In this document: positions 1-7,955 of the stretch, piece after piece
How the letters are laid out: every line of letters begins with the position of its first letter
Position numbering within the stretch: the first letter of the stretch is position 1
Assembly (NCBI RefSeq): GCF_000955975.1
Contig: NZ_JYJF01000111.1
Location: forward strand, 1-25,455
Reading direction: 5' to 3'
Length of the DNA: 25,455 nt
Origin: Saccharothrix sp. ST-888
Lineage (GTDB): Bacteria; Actinomycetota; Actinomycetes; Streptomycetales; Streptomycetaceae
Position numbers and translations under genes: made by a program
Notes under the pieces: model-generated
Told to the model about the DNA's origin: nothing
Seen by the model: the letters and a program-made list of their open reading frames with translations, nothing else
Databases searched by the model: none

Positions 1-1772
1 ACCACGACTGGAGCCACACCGAGATCGACGTCACCGACGCCCGGACCGCGGCCGCCATCCAGCAGGCGATCACCGCGTACGCCGCGGGCCCGCACGCCTT
101 CGACGCTGGCGACGTGGCCGGCCACACCATGCGCGAGCTGGGCATCGTGGCCGGCAGCACCGGCCTGCGCCAGGGCAACCTCGGCCTGGTGAAGCGGATC
201 CTGGGCGTGTTCGGCCCCGGTACCGCGCTGGCCGGCAGCAGCGCCTGGGGCGGCGCCGCGCTCTCCGCACTGAACGTCAACTACCTGGGCATCTACAACC
301 AGGACCAGCCCTTCACGGCTGCCGTCGCCGCCGACGCCGACTACCGCGCGGTGTTCCGCTCCTTCGCGAACGCCGGATACCTCAAGGGCACCGCCAATGC
401 CTGGCTGGCCCGCGACGCCGTCGCCGAGTACGGCCGCTTCGGCCAGATACCCCCGCTCAAGCCGGCGATAACCGCCGACCTGGGCGCGCTGCTCGACCTC
501 ACCACGTCCGCCTTCGGGCAGTTCTCCGACCCCTGGGTCAAGGTGGTCGGCTGGGCCAACACCTATGGCGTGTGCGCCCAGTTCAACGTCTGCACCGACC
601 AGATCGAGGCCCGGCTCTTCCCGAACACCTACCGGTACGACAACGGCGCGATCGAGGTGCACACCGCCCTCGACAAGGCCACCGTCGACCAGATGTACTA
701 CGCCAGCAAGCAGGTGAAGACCCAGTACTTCCGGGTCCTGGGCACCGACGTCCCGCTCGCCGGCGACGTCAACTCCACGCTGCACATCCACCTCTACGCC
801 TCGCGCGCCGACTACGAGGTCTACCACCCGCTGCTCACCGGCATGGGCACCAACAACGGCGGCATCTACATCGAGAACGGCGCCACCTTCTACACCTACC
901 AGCGCCGGGTGCCGCAGGACTCCACCCTCACCCTGGAGGAGCTGTTCCGGCACGAGTACACCCACTACCTCAACGGCCGCTGGGCGGTGCCCGGTTACTT
1001 CGGCGACGACCGCTGGTACCACGACGACATGACCACCGCGATGGACGAGGGAACGGCCGAGTTCTTCGACGGCTCCACCCGGGACCAGGGCATCCTGGTC
1101 CGAAAGTCGCTGGTCGCCAAACTGGCCCAGGACGAGGCGGCGGGCATCCCCCGGATGACGGTCAGGGAACTCATCCACGCCAAGTACGGCGACACCCCGG
1201 CGTTCCACTTCTACAACTACGCCGGGACGTTCTTCGAGTTCCTCTGGCAGAAGCACCCCTCGCTGATCCGCGAGATGTACGGCTACCAGCGGGCCGACGA
1301 CCCGGCGGGCTTCGAGGGATGGCGGAACAAGGTCTCCGACGACGCCGCGCTGAACGCCGAGTACAGCGCCTTCCTGGACGCCCAGATCAAGAACCTGGCC
1401 AACCTGTACGTCCCCAGCACCTCCTTCACCGCCAACGGCTCGCTGAAGTACGCCCTGCCGTCCGAGGTGCAGCGGGCCTTCGCCAAGGCGACCGGCGCAA
1501 GGCCCGGCTGCAAGGACAATGGGGACTGGAACAACAAGCCGATGCGCTTCGTCTGCACCGGCCGGGTCACCGCCAACCTCGCCGATGCCGGTAACCCGGA
1601 CCAGGTGTTCAAGGACATGTCCGACACGGTCGACTACTTCATCCTCCAGCGGACGAAGGGCGTCGCCAACAACCTGGACGACATGAACTGCTACTTCGGC
1701 AAGGTCGAGCCCTGGAGCAACGGCCGGGCCGGGACCGCCGACTACACCTGCGAGGGCCCGCTCCGCCGGTGA
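1..1772 (+). CDS. Secreted collagenase, peptidase family M9 (5' end outside window)
   Basis: Zinc metalloprotease that cleaves collagen or gelatin-like protein outside the cell. The frame is open to the left edge (first full codon at base 3, reading HDWSHTEIDVTDARTAA), so the signal peptide and part of the activator domain lie outside the window; the internal GTG at 114 is not the real start. The zinc site HEYTHYLNGRW is encoded at 951-983. The third ligand is the Glu of DEGTAEFF at 1047, exactly 32 residues after the first His, the same spacing as in clostridial collagenases; the catalytic Glu is the second residue of HEYTH. After the catalytic and helper part the protein ends with a Cys-containing segment; I see no PKD or collagen-binding repeats. 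It is followed at once by a hairpin terminator. The family call is firm; actual substrate preference is inferred. Confidence 0.93.
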   Translation, partial: HDWSHTEIDVTDARTAAAIQQAITAYAAGPHAFDAGDVAGHTMRELGIVAGSTGLRQGNLGLVKRILGVFGPGTALAGSSAWGGAALSALNVNYLGIYNQDQPFTAAVAADADYRAVFRSFANAGYLKGTANAWLARDAVAEYGRFGQIPPLKPAITADLGALLDLTTSAFGQFSDPWVKVVGWANTYGVCAQFNVCTDQIEARLFPNTYRYDNGAIEVHTALDKATVDQMYYASKQVKTQYFRVLGTDVPLAGDVNSTLHIHLYASRADYEVYHPLLTGMGTNNGGIYIENGATFYTYQRRVPQDSTLTLEELFRHEYTHYLNGRWAVPGYFGDDRWYHDDMTTAMDEGTAEFFDGSTRDQGILVRKSLVAKLAQDEAAGIPRMTVRELIHAKYGDTPAFHFYNYAGTFFEFLWQKHPSLIREMYGYQRADDPAGFEGWRNKVSDDAALNAEYSAFLDAQIKNLANLYVPSTSFTANGSLKYALPSEVQRAFAKATGARPGCKDNGDWNNKPMRFVCTGRVTANLADAGNPDQVFKDMSDTVDYFILQRTKGVANNLDDMNCYFGKVEPWSNGRAGTADYTCEGPLRR

Positions 1773-1779
1773 CACAGCC

Positions 1780-1829
1780 CCCGGTCGGGCCGCGGCGGAG
1801 AGCCGTCCGACGGGCCGCGCCCGACCGGG
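1780..1829 (+). terminator. Hairpin terminator after the collagenase gene
   Basis: CCCGGTCGGGC at 1780-1790 pairs perfectly with GCCCGACCGGG at 1819-1829 (11 bp, 28-base loop that can fold further). It starts 7 bases after the stop and is followed by a pyrimidine-rich stretch, without a true U-tract. Confidence 0.6.
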
Positions 1830-1880
1830 CCCACCCTTCCTGCTCCGTTCCCCGTTCCGCTGAGATGAGGACGTCACCCC

Positions 1881-3689
1881 GTGAGCCAGCACCCGACCCC
1901 GCCCAGCTGGGACGGCAGCGCCCCCGCGTCCGGGCGCACCGAGACCACCCGGGAAGTGGACACCGGGCTGGACGTACCGGGGCTGCGAGTGCGGGCGACG
2001 GCCGTCGGCGGGCGGTCGATCGCCGTCACCGCGACCGCACAGGAGACGCCCGGGGTCGTTCTCCTCCAGGTCCGTGGCGGCGAGCCGGACAGCGGAGCGC
2101 CGCTGCGGGTCAGGGTCGAGTGGCGGCTCCCGTGCACCGGGGCGAGCGCGTACTGGACCCCGGACACCGGTCCGCGCTGGCTGCCGCCGTCCTGGCTGGC
2201 GCCCCGGACCGCCTCGCTGTCCAAGGGTGCGCCGGTGGGCAGCCTGGTCGGCGGCAGCACCGCGCTCTGCACCTTCGCGGTCGGCGAGGTGGTGCGGCCG
2301 GTCGCCATCGGCGAGGGGGTGGTGGAGGAGAGCGGCGAGTTCAGCTGGTGGGTCGAGCGCGAGGGGCCGGAGCTCGCACTCCGGCTCGACCTGACACATC
2401 GTCACTTCGCCGACACCGTACGGGACTGCTCGTCCTGGTGGGCCGGCCGACTGCCCGAAGTCACCGTCCCGGACGCCGCGTTCGAACCGGTCTTCTGCAC
2501 CTGGTACGCGCTGCACCTGGCGATGGACGCCGCCGAGGTCGAGCGGCTCGCCGCACTGGCCCGGCCGCTCGGGTTCCGCTCACTGATCGTGGACGACGGC
2601 TGGCAGACCGACGAGTCCACCCGCTCCTACGCCACCACCGGTGACTGGCGGCCGGCCCCGATCGGGTTCCCCGACTTCGCCGCCCACGTCGCCCGGGTCC
2701 GCTCCCTCGGCCTCAACTACCTGCTCTGGCACGCCCTTCCGTTCGTCGGCGACCGCAGCACCGCCGCCGCCGAGCTCGCCGGACACGCGCTCTGCCACCT
2801 GCCGCAGCTGGAGACCTCGGTGGCCGACCCGCGCAGCGCCACCGTGCGGAGGCACCAGGTCGAGCGGCTCGCCGCGGCGGTCGAGCGGTACGGGGTGGAC
2901 GGCCTGAAGATCGACTTCATCGACACCTTCGCCCGCCCGGCCGCCACCGGGGGCTCGCCGGAGGCCGACCGCGCGACGGTGGCGGAGGGAGTGCACCGGC
3001 TGCTCGCCGCGCTGGACCGGCGGCTGCGCGCCGCCCGCCCCGACGTGCTGGTCGAGCACCGGCAGGACTACATCAGCCCGGCCCTCCGTCCGTTCGCCAC
3101 CATGGTCCGGGCCGCCGACTGTCCGCACAGCCCTGCCGAGAACCGCAGCCGGATCGCCGACCTCCGGCTCACCGCGGGACCGCTGGCCGTCCACGCCGAC
3201 CCGCTGACCTGGCACCCCGAGGAGCAGCCCGAACAGATCGCCGTCCTGCTGCTGTCCGCGCTCTTCGCCACCCCGCAGGTCTCGGTGGACCTCGGCGCCC
3301 AGCGGCCCGAGCAGCTGGCCGTGCTGCGGTTCTGGCTCGCCGTCCTGGGCGAGCACGTCGATCTGCTGCAACGCGGCGGCTTCCGTCCGCACCGGCCCGA
3401 TTCCGGCTATCCGCTGATCGAGGCCCGGCGCGGCCCGGCACTCGCCTTCGGCCGGTACGCGCCCGTCCCGGTACCGGTCACCGGCGACTGGTCGCTGCTG
3501 CTGGTGGCCAACGCGGACCCCGACACCCTGGTCCGCCTCACCTTCGACCGCCCGCCGGGCCGCCTGGCCGCCCTGGTCCAGGACTGCCGGGGCGACACCG
3601 TCGGCCGGTCGGAACCGCAGCCCGACGCGGGGGAGTTGGCGCTGCGGGTGCCCTTGGGCGGGCTGCTGACCCTGCGGGTGCTCCCGTAG
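1881..3689 (+). CDS. Alpha-galactosidase-like glycoside hydrolase (GH36/clan GH-D)
   Basis: Predicted to hydrolyse alpha-galactosides or related alpha-linked sugars. It starts at GTG 1881 with a GATGAGG ribosome site about 10 bases upstream and encodes 602 residues. An N-terminal beta-rich region (about 1-190) precedes a TIM barrel. The barrel carries LIVDDGWQ (Asp pair near 238), DGLKIDFID with the likely nucleophile Asp345, and RAADCPHSPAEN with the likely acid/base Asp413. This Asp-to-Asp order is that of GH36 melibiases. A C-terminal beta domain (about 510-602) closes the protein. No signal peptide is visible, so it probably acts in the cytoplasm on imported sugars. No transporter is adjacent, so the substrate cannot be guessed from context. 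The gene converges with the PucR-type regulator. Confidence 0.85.
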   Translation: MSQHPTPPSWDGSAPASGRTETTREVDTGLDVPGLRVRATAVGGRSIAVTATAQETPGVVLLQVRGGEPDSGAPLRVRVEWRLPCTGASAYWTPDTGPRWLPPSWLAPRTASLSKGAPVGSLVGGSTALCTFAVGEVVRPVAIGEGVVEESGEFSWWVEREGPELALRLDLTHRHFADTVRDCSSWWAGRLPEVTVPDAAFEPVFCTWYALHLAMDAAEVERLAALARPLGFRSLIVDDGWQTDESTRSYATTGDWRPAPIGFPDFAAHVARVRSLGLNYLLWHALPFVGDRSTAAAELAGHALCHLPQLETSVADPRSATVRRHQVERLAAAVERYGVDGLKIDFIDTFARPAATGGSPEADRATVAEGVHRLLAALDRRLRAARPDVLVEHRQDYISPALRPFATMVRAADCPHSPAENRSRIADLRLTAGPLAVHADPLTWHPEEQPEQIAVLLLSALFATPQVSVDLGAQRPEQLAVLRFWLAVLGEHVDLLQRGGFRPHRPDSGYPLIEARRGPALAFGRYAPVPVPVTGDWSLLLVANADPDTLVRLTFDRPPGRLAALVQDCRGDTVGRSEPQPDAGELALRVPLGGLLTLRVLP

Positions 3690-3805
3690 GTCCGGTACGT
3701 GCGGGGTGGCGCCTGATCCGGTGCGCGGTCCACCCGGCCGGCCCGATGGCGATGCACTCGACCCGGGCCGGAGGGTGGGGGACCGCCGGCCCGGGCCGGC
3801 CCGTG

Positions 3806-3855
3806 GCCCACCAGGTGCGCCACGCGATCCGGCGATCGGGCGGCACCTGGTGGGC
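3806..3855. terminator. Large inverted repeat, possible bidirectional terminator
   Basis: GCCCACCAGGTGC at 3806-3818 is perfectly complementary to GCACCTGGTGGGC at 3843-3855 (13 bp, 24-base loop that itself contains GATC-CGGC-GATC). It lies between the ends of two convergent genes, the usual place for a shared terminator, but it is 117 bases past the first stop and 216 bases past the other. Confidence 0.45.
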
Positions 3856-3989
3856 ACCCTTGCCACCAGGCGGGGTCGGCGACCGAAGTCGCAGCAGCAG
3901 CGGGTCACCCGCCTGGTGTGCTGAGACCGGCCGCCCCCCGCGCGGCCGATGCGGCGACTCTAGGGCGGATGCCCCGTCCGGCGGTACCG

Positions 3990-4035
3990 CACCGGTGCAC
4001 GGTTGAACGGCCGCGAACCGTCACCGGTGCACGGT
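3990..4035. repeat. 14-bp direct repeat with embedded palindromes
   Basis: CACCGGTGCACGGT occurs at 3990-4003 and 4022-4035, a 32-base period (about three helical turns). Each copy contains the palindrome CACCGGTG. Between them ACGGTT and AACCGT form a further inverted repeat. It resembles a multi-site protein-binding array, although no gene start is next to it. Confidence 0.5.
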
Positions 4036-4070
4036 CCACCGCTGTGACATGGTGCGACTCGACGACCGCG

Positions 4071-6188
4071 TCAGGCCGGAGGTGACGCCTCCGCCGGACC
4101 AGGGCTGTCCGGGAGGCCGGCCGGCTCCGCGAACTCCAGCTCGCCCAGGACGGCGAAGGCCAGCGCCGTCTCGTACACCCCGCCGCCGCCCGAGAGCAGT
4201 TGACGCTGCAGCAGCCGCTCCGCGCTGCGCAGGTGTTCGCGCACGGTCTGCGGGTGCAGGTCGAGCTGTCGGGCGGTCCGCTCCACACTCGCGTCGGCGG
4301 CCAGCCAGGTCAGCAGTGTGCCGCGCAGATCGCGGCCGTCCTCGGCGAGGCGCCGCAGCAGGGCCTCGGACCAGGTCCGGGCGCCCGCGCCGGAGAGGAC
4401 GTCCACGAGCCGCACGGGCCGCTGCGGATCCGGGCTGGGTGAGGTGCGGCAGAGCCCGTCCGGACCGGCCACCGAGCAGGCCTGCAGAGCCAGGTGGAGC
4501 ACTGCCCGCCCGCGCAGCCCGCCGAGGTCCAGGCCGAGCAGCCCGGCGGCCCGGTCGAGGCGGGCGCGGACGGTGTTGCGGCTGACCCCGAGGATCTTCG
4601 CGGCGCTGGTCGCCGGGAACTCCAGACCGAGGTGCAGCGTGCCGAGCATCTGGTCCAGGCTCGCGTACGAGAGCGCGTGCAGCGGACGCAGCAGCCCGCC
4701 CGCCCAGACGGCCGCCGTGTCAGGGGCGAGGGCCTGGACGAGCCGGCTCTCCGCGGCGTACAGCGCCGAGCGGTCCGGTTGCAGCCGGGCCACCGCGAGG
4801 GCGCGGGCCGCGTCGCCGTACGAGCCGGCGGTCTGCGCGAGCGGGAGCGCCGCGCTGCCGCCGAGGCAGCGTTCGGGGTGGCGGGCGACGAAACCCCGCA
4901 GCGTCGTGCCCACCGCGTCCCAGCCGTTCTCGTGGCGGTTCCCATGCCGGTTCGGGGCGCCGGTCTCGGGGCCGGGAGCCGGGCCGGCTGCTGCGGTGGC
5001 CCGCCGGGGAACGGCAGGCCCGGCGTCCTTCAGCGGGGCCACGATGATCAGGTGCTGGTCGTAGGCCGGGCAGCGGACCACCAGCGCCTGTCCCTCGGTC
5101 GCCGCCGCGCACTCCTGCGCCAGCCGGTCACGCTCGGCGGCGGGACCCTCCAGGACGTACACCCGGGCGGTCTCCGCGTCCAGCAGCCCTCGGGACAGGC
5201 CCTCGGCCGTCCGCTGGGCCAGCGTCACCTCACCGCCCATCAGCAGCTGGAACACCGCCACCCGCAGCGCCGCCGCGACCTCGTCCAGCCGGTCACGGTC
5301 CGCCCCCGCCTCCCTGAGCCGGAGGATCGGCGCCAGCAGCTCGGCCGTGTGCGCGATCAGTGCACGGCTGCGGGCGTCGAAGGGCGCGGTCCGGCCGACC
5401 GCCAGGACCGGGAACGGGCGCTGTCGCCCGATCGCGGTCAGCCGGATCCGCAGTCCGCCGTCGTCGATCGAGGCCGAGGCGAGCCGCCCCTGCGCCACCT
5501 CCTCGGCCGTCCGGCGGGCACCGGCCAGCAGCTGCGGCGCCCCGGCGGGAGCGGCGACCGGCTCGGGATTGGAGCGTGTGCCGGTCAGCGTGACCGCGCC
5601 GCCGACCGTCCTGGCCAGCCAGCCGACCAGCCGTTCCGCCCGACTGTCCGGCGGGCCCTGCTCCCGTACCAGCGTGAGGAGTTGCTCCAGATCGGCGAGC
5701 TGCTCCCGGGTCTCGCGCAGCCGCTCCTCGCCGATCACCTGCGCGATCCGCAGCCAGGAAGTCCCGGCGGAGACCGTCAGCAGGACCACGCCGTACCGCG
5801 CGGCCGCCTCGGCCAGGGCGGCCGGCACCTCGCCGGGCCGCTCGGCGGGGACGGCCAGTGCCGCCGCCCGGGCAGCGGCGAACCGGCTCACGACCCGGGC
5901 CGCCCCGCGCGGCTCGGCAGCCCAGCCGCCGCCCGGCCCCAGTTCGATCCGTACCAGCTTCTCGGCGAATTCGGCGAGCTCGGCGACCTCCGTGCCGCCT
6001 CCGGAGGCCGGAACGCCGCTGGACTCCGTGACGTCTGTGACGTCTGTGACGCCCGCGACGTCCGCGAGGCTCGCGGGGTCGGCGCAGGCCGCGCCGACCA
6101 CCGCCCGTCCCGCGCCGCGCTCGGCGGTACCCGCCACGAACTCCATTGCCAGCTCTGCCATCCCGGCCAGCGAACCGACTGTGGGCAC
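4071..6188 (-). CDS. PucR-family transcriptional regulator with two C-terminal helix-turn-helix segments
   Basis: Cytoplasmic DNA-binding regulator of 705 residues. The start is GTG at 6188, with GGGAGGA ending 4-5 bases upstream. The N-terminal about 150 residues (TVGSLAGMAELAMEFVAG, later RYGVVLLTVSAGTSWLRIAQ) resemble a degenerate PucR ligand/dimerisation domain interrupted by a low-complexity VTDVTDVT stretch near 47-54. A GAF-like region (about 180-290) and a GGDEF-like PucR middle domain (about 300-480) follow. Two separate HTH_30-type segments end the protein: ATSAAKILGVSRNTVRARLDRA (about 526-547) and DASVERTARQLDLHPQTVREHL (about 632-653). Most PucR proteins have one such HTH. No effector is evident. 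It may control the flavin monooxygenase upstream on the same strand or the alpha-galactosidase it converges with; both are guesses. Confidence 0.8.
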   Translation of the reverse strand: MPTVGSLAGMAELAMEFVAGTAERGAGRAVVGAACADPASLADVAGVTDVTDVTESSGVPASGGGTEVAELAEFAEKLVRIELGPGGGWAAEPRGAARVVSRFAAARAAALAVPAERPGEVPAALAEAAARYGVVLLTVSAGTSWLRIAQVIGEERLRETREQLADLEQLLTLVREQGPPDSRAERLVGWLARTVGGAVTLTGTRSNPEPVAAPAGAPQLLAGARRTAEEVAQGRLASASIDDGGLRIRLTAIGRQRPFPVLAVGRTAPFDARSRALIAHTAELLAPILRLREAGADRDRLDEVAAALRVAVFQLLMGGEVTLAQRTAEGLSRGLLDAETARVYVLEGPAAERDRLAQECAAATEGQALVVRCPAYDQHLIIVAPLKDAGPAVPRRATAAAGPAPGPETGAPNRHGNRHENGWDAVGTTLRGFVARHPERCLGGSAALPLAQTAGSYGDAARALAVARLQPDRSALYAAESRLVQALAPDTAAVWAGGLLRPLHALSYASLDQMLGTLHLGLEFPATSAAKILGVSRNTVRARLDRAAGLLGLDLGGLRGRAVLHLALQACSVAGPDGLCRTSPSPDPQRPVRLVDVLSGAGARTWSEALLRRLAEDGRDLRGTLLTWLAADASVERTARQLDLHPQTVREHLRSAERLLQRQLLSGGGGVYETALAFAVLGELEFAEPAGLPDSPGPAEASPPA

Positions 6189-6287
6189 TTGTCCTCCCTG
6201 TTCACCGCAACTGTCCGCGAGATCTGTCCGCCCGCTGCTACCCGAACGACTCGAACCCCCGGTGACCTGCCCCGATCGTACGGAGCC

Positions 6288-6329
6288 GGTCAGGTCCCGG
6301 TCAGGTCCCGGCCGGGACCTGACCTGACC
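6288..6329. promoter_or_regulatory. 26-bp perfect palindrome plus 11-bp tandem repeat upstream of the PucR-type gene
   Basis: GGTCAGGTCCCGG at 6299-6311 is followed without a gap by its exact reverse complement at 6312-6324. The left arm is preceded by a tandem copy of GGTCAGGTCCC (6288-6298, 6299-6309), and the right side repeats ACCTGACC (6317-6329), with another CAGGTCAGG just after. It lies about 35 bases past the monooxygenase stop and about 110 bases before the regulator start. It could be the monooxygenase terminator, a regulator operator, or both. Confidence 0.65.
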
Positions 6330-6361
6330 ACAGGTCAGGCGGGCAGAGGATCCCGGCGGTG

Positions 6362-7855
6362 TCAGAGCGTGCGCAGCCGGCTCAGGTAGCGCCGGACGGC
6401 CTCCACCTCCTCCGCCCGCGCCGTCAGTGCGACGTGGTTGTCCGGGCGGACCAGGACCAGCGCCTCGCCCTCGACCCCGTAAGCGCGGCGGGCGTGCCCG
6501 TCCCGGTCGTGCAGCGAACCGGGGCCCGCGTCGATCGCGAAACCCGCCACCGGGCCGTCGAGTTGCGGCGCGGGGCGGCCGAAGGAGAGCAGGGTGAAGT
6601 GGCTACCCGCGAACAGCTCGAAGAGGCGGACCGCCCGGCCCCCGTCGTCGGCCAGCGGGGCGTCCGGGGCCCGGTCGCCCGGCTGCGGTCCGCCGTCCAG
6701 GCCGTCCGCCGCCAGCGTGCTCCAGCGGTAGTGGACGGTGAGCCCGGTGGTGTCGTCGGAGCGGACCACCTCGAGGCCGACACCCGGCGTGCGGGAGCGC
6801 TCGGCGACCTCGATCATCGCGGCGGTGGTGATGTCCAAGGTCCGGGCGGCGATCGGCAGCCGCTCCTCCTGGTAGCTGTCGATCAGCCCGGGGCCGGCCT
6901 GGCCGGTGAGGACGTAGGCCAGCTTCCAGCCGAGGTTCCAGGCGTCCTGGATACCGGTGTTCATCCCGAGACCGCCCGCGATCGGCTGGACGTGCGCGGC
7001 GTCCCCGGCGAGCAGCACCCGGCCGACCCGGTAGCGCTCCGCCATCCGGACGTTGACCCGCCAGGTGGAGAGCCAACTGGTGCTGCGCACCCGCAGGTCG
7101 GTGCGGCTGGTGTGCAGGGTGACGATGCGCTGGAAGCTCTCCAGCGAGGGCTCGACCACCCGCCCGTCCCGGTCCAGTTCGGGGTTGGCCTGGAACTGCC
7201 AGCTGTCACTGCCCTCGAACGGGTAGAGCAGCAGGGCACCCTTCGCGCCGAACCACTGGTGCCAGTAGCCGGGCTCCAGCCCCTCCAGTTCGACGTCGCC
7301 GACGACCATCGCGGTCTCCGGATCACTGGACCCCTGGAAGGCGAGGCCGAGCCGCTTGCGGACCGTGCTGCGCCCGCCGTCGCAGCCCACCAGGTAGTCC
7401 GCGACGATCACCTCGCCGCTCGCGAGCCGGGCGGTGACGCTCTCCTCGCCCTGCTCGAACTCGGCCAGCTCGCTGCCGAGTTCGACCTCGATCCGGTACC
7501 CGGCGAGGACCTCCCGCAGCGCCTGCTCCACCCTGGTCTGCGGGAGGAACAGGCCGCGCTCGTACGGGACGTCGGGCGTCGGGTGGACGCCCTCGTGGGG
7601 ATCGGTGTCGGTGACGAACTCGCCGTCGAAGTACTTGCGGAACACCTCGCGGCTGCGCCCCGACCCCGCCAGCCGCTCGGCGACGCCGAGATCGGCCAGC
7701 ACCTCCAGGCTGCGCGGGTTGAGCCCCTTGCCGCGAGAGCCGGTCTGGAACCCCGGCGACCTCTCGATGATCCGGACGCCGACCCCCTGCCTGGCCAGAC
7801 TGCACGCCAGTGTGAGGCCGGTCGGCCCGGCCCCCACGATCAGCACGGTGGACAT
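6362..7855 (-). CDS. FAD-dependent aromatic-type monooxygenase
   Basis: Group A flavoprotein hydroxylase (p-hydroxybenzoate hydroxylase fold) of 497 residues, using NAD(P)H and O2 to hydroxylate an aromatic or polyketide-like substrate. ATG 7855 is chosen because GGGGAGGGAG lies about 8 bases upstream and the dinucleotide-binding strand MSTVLIVGAGPTG starts there; an ATG 11 codons earlier has no ribosome site. It shows GxGxxG (residues 8-13), the DG motif GCDGGRSTVRKR (about 158-169) and the GD motif VLLAGDAAHVQPIAGG (about 280-295). The C-terminal about 110 residues form the thioredoxin-like tail seen in antibiotic-modifying and polyketide hydroxylases. It is divergent from a TetR gene across a 99-base operator-bearing gap. 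This arrangement suggests induction by a small molecule it modifies, for example drug inactivation of the rifampicin monooxygenase type. The substrate is unknown. Confidence 0.9.
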   Translation of the reverse strand: MSTVLIVGAGPTGLTLACSLARQGVGVRIIERSPGFQTGSRGKGLNPRSLEVLADLGVAERLAGSGRSREVFRKYFDGEFVTDTDPHEGVHPTPDVPYERGLFLPQTRVEQALREVLAGYRIEVELGSELAEFEQGEESVTARLASGEVIVADYLVGCDGGRSTVRKRLGLAFQGSSDPETAMVVGDVELEGLEPGYWHQWFGAKGALLLYPFEGSDSWQFQANPELDRDGRVVEPSLESFQRIVTLHTSRTDLRVRSTSWLSTWRVNVRMAERYRVGRVLLAGDAAHVQPIAGGLGMNTGIQDAWNLGWKLAYVLTGQAGPGLIDSYQEERLPIAARTLDITTAAMIEVAERSRTPGVGLEVVRSDDTTGLTVHYRWSTLAADGLDGGPQPGDRAPDAPLADDGGRAVRLFELFAGSHFTLLSFGRPAPQLDGPVAGFAIDAGPGSLHDRDGHARRAYGVEGEALVLVRPDNHVALTARAEEVEAVRRYLSRLRTL

Positions 7856-7890
7856 GGCTGCTGCTCCCTCCCCGAAACGTTGGTGCATCC

Positions 7891-7919
7891 ATCAGAACGC
7901 AACCGAGGCAAATATGCAA
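7891..7919 (-). promoter_or_regulatory. Promoter of the flavin monooxygenase
   Basis: On the minus strand TTGCAT (7914-7919) and TCTGAT (7891-7896) are separated by 17 bp, a plausible -35/-10 pair. This places the transcript start about 30 bases before ATG 7855 with a strong ribosome site in between. Confidence 0.5.
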
Positions 7920-7925
7920 CTCGGT
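7902..7925. promoter_or_regulatory. Operator-like inverted repeat in the TetR/monooxygenase promoter
   Basis: ACCGAG (7902-7907) and CTCGGT (7920-7925) are perfect inverted arms around a 12-bp AT-rich core. The site overlaps the monooxygenase -35 and lies just upstream of the TetR -10, so one dimer could repress both genes. Confidence 0.55.
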
Positions 7926-7942
7926 AAAAAATATTCCGGGGT

Positions 7943-7955
7943 TATGATGTCCGTA
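7943..7955 (+). promoter_or_regulatory. TetR gene -10 box implying a leaderless transcript
   Basis: TATGAT at 7943-7948 ends 6 bases before ATG 7955, so the first transcribed base should be at or next to the start codon. No Shine-Dalgarno sequence is visible. No good -35 hexamer is seen. Confidence 0.5.

Larger units (their letters stand above)
3690..4070. other. Intergenic region between convergent genes, rich in repeats
   Basis: This 381-base stretch separates two convergent genes and has no ORF with convincing coding character. It holds a 13-bp perfect inverted repeat (3806-3855) and a 14-bp direct repeat (3990-4003 and 4022-4035), described separately. Near the right end GGAGG-TGACG-CCTCC (4078-4092), inside the regulator's last codons, could form a further small hairpin. 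Confidence 0.6.

Noticed and set aside
3746..4006. 86-codon plus-strand ORF in the intergenic region
   Set aside because: No ribosome site, GC bias at third positions fades after about 40 codons, composition is Gly/Arg/Pro-rich, and it runs through the repeats.
6028..6050. GTGACGTCT tandem repeat as a regulatory site
   Set aside because: It lies inside the PucR-type coding region and is explained by the VTDVTDVT low-complexity segment.
4494..6389. Long plus-strand ORF opposite the PucR-type gene
   Set aside because: It is antisense to a well-supported gene, is Arg/Gly/Gln-rich and has no recognisable domain; long antisense frames are normal at this GC content.
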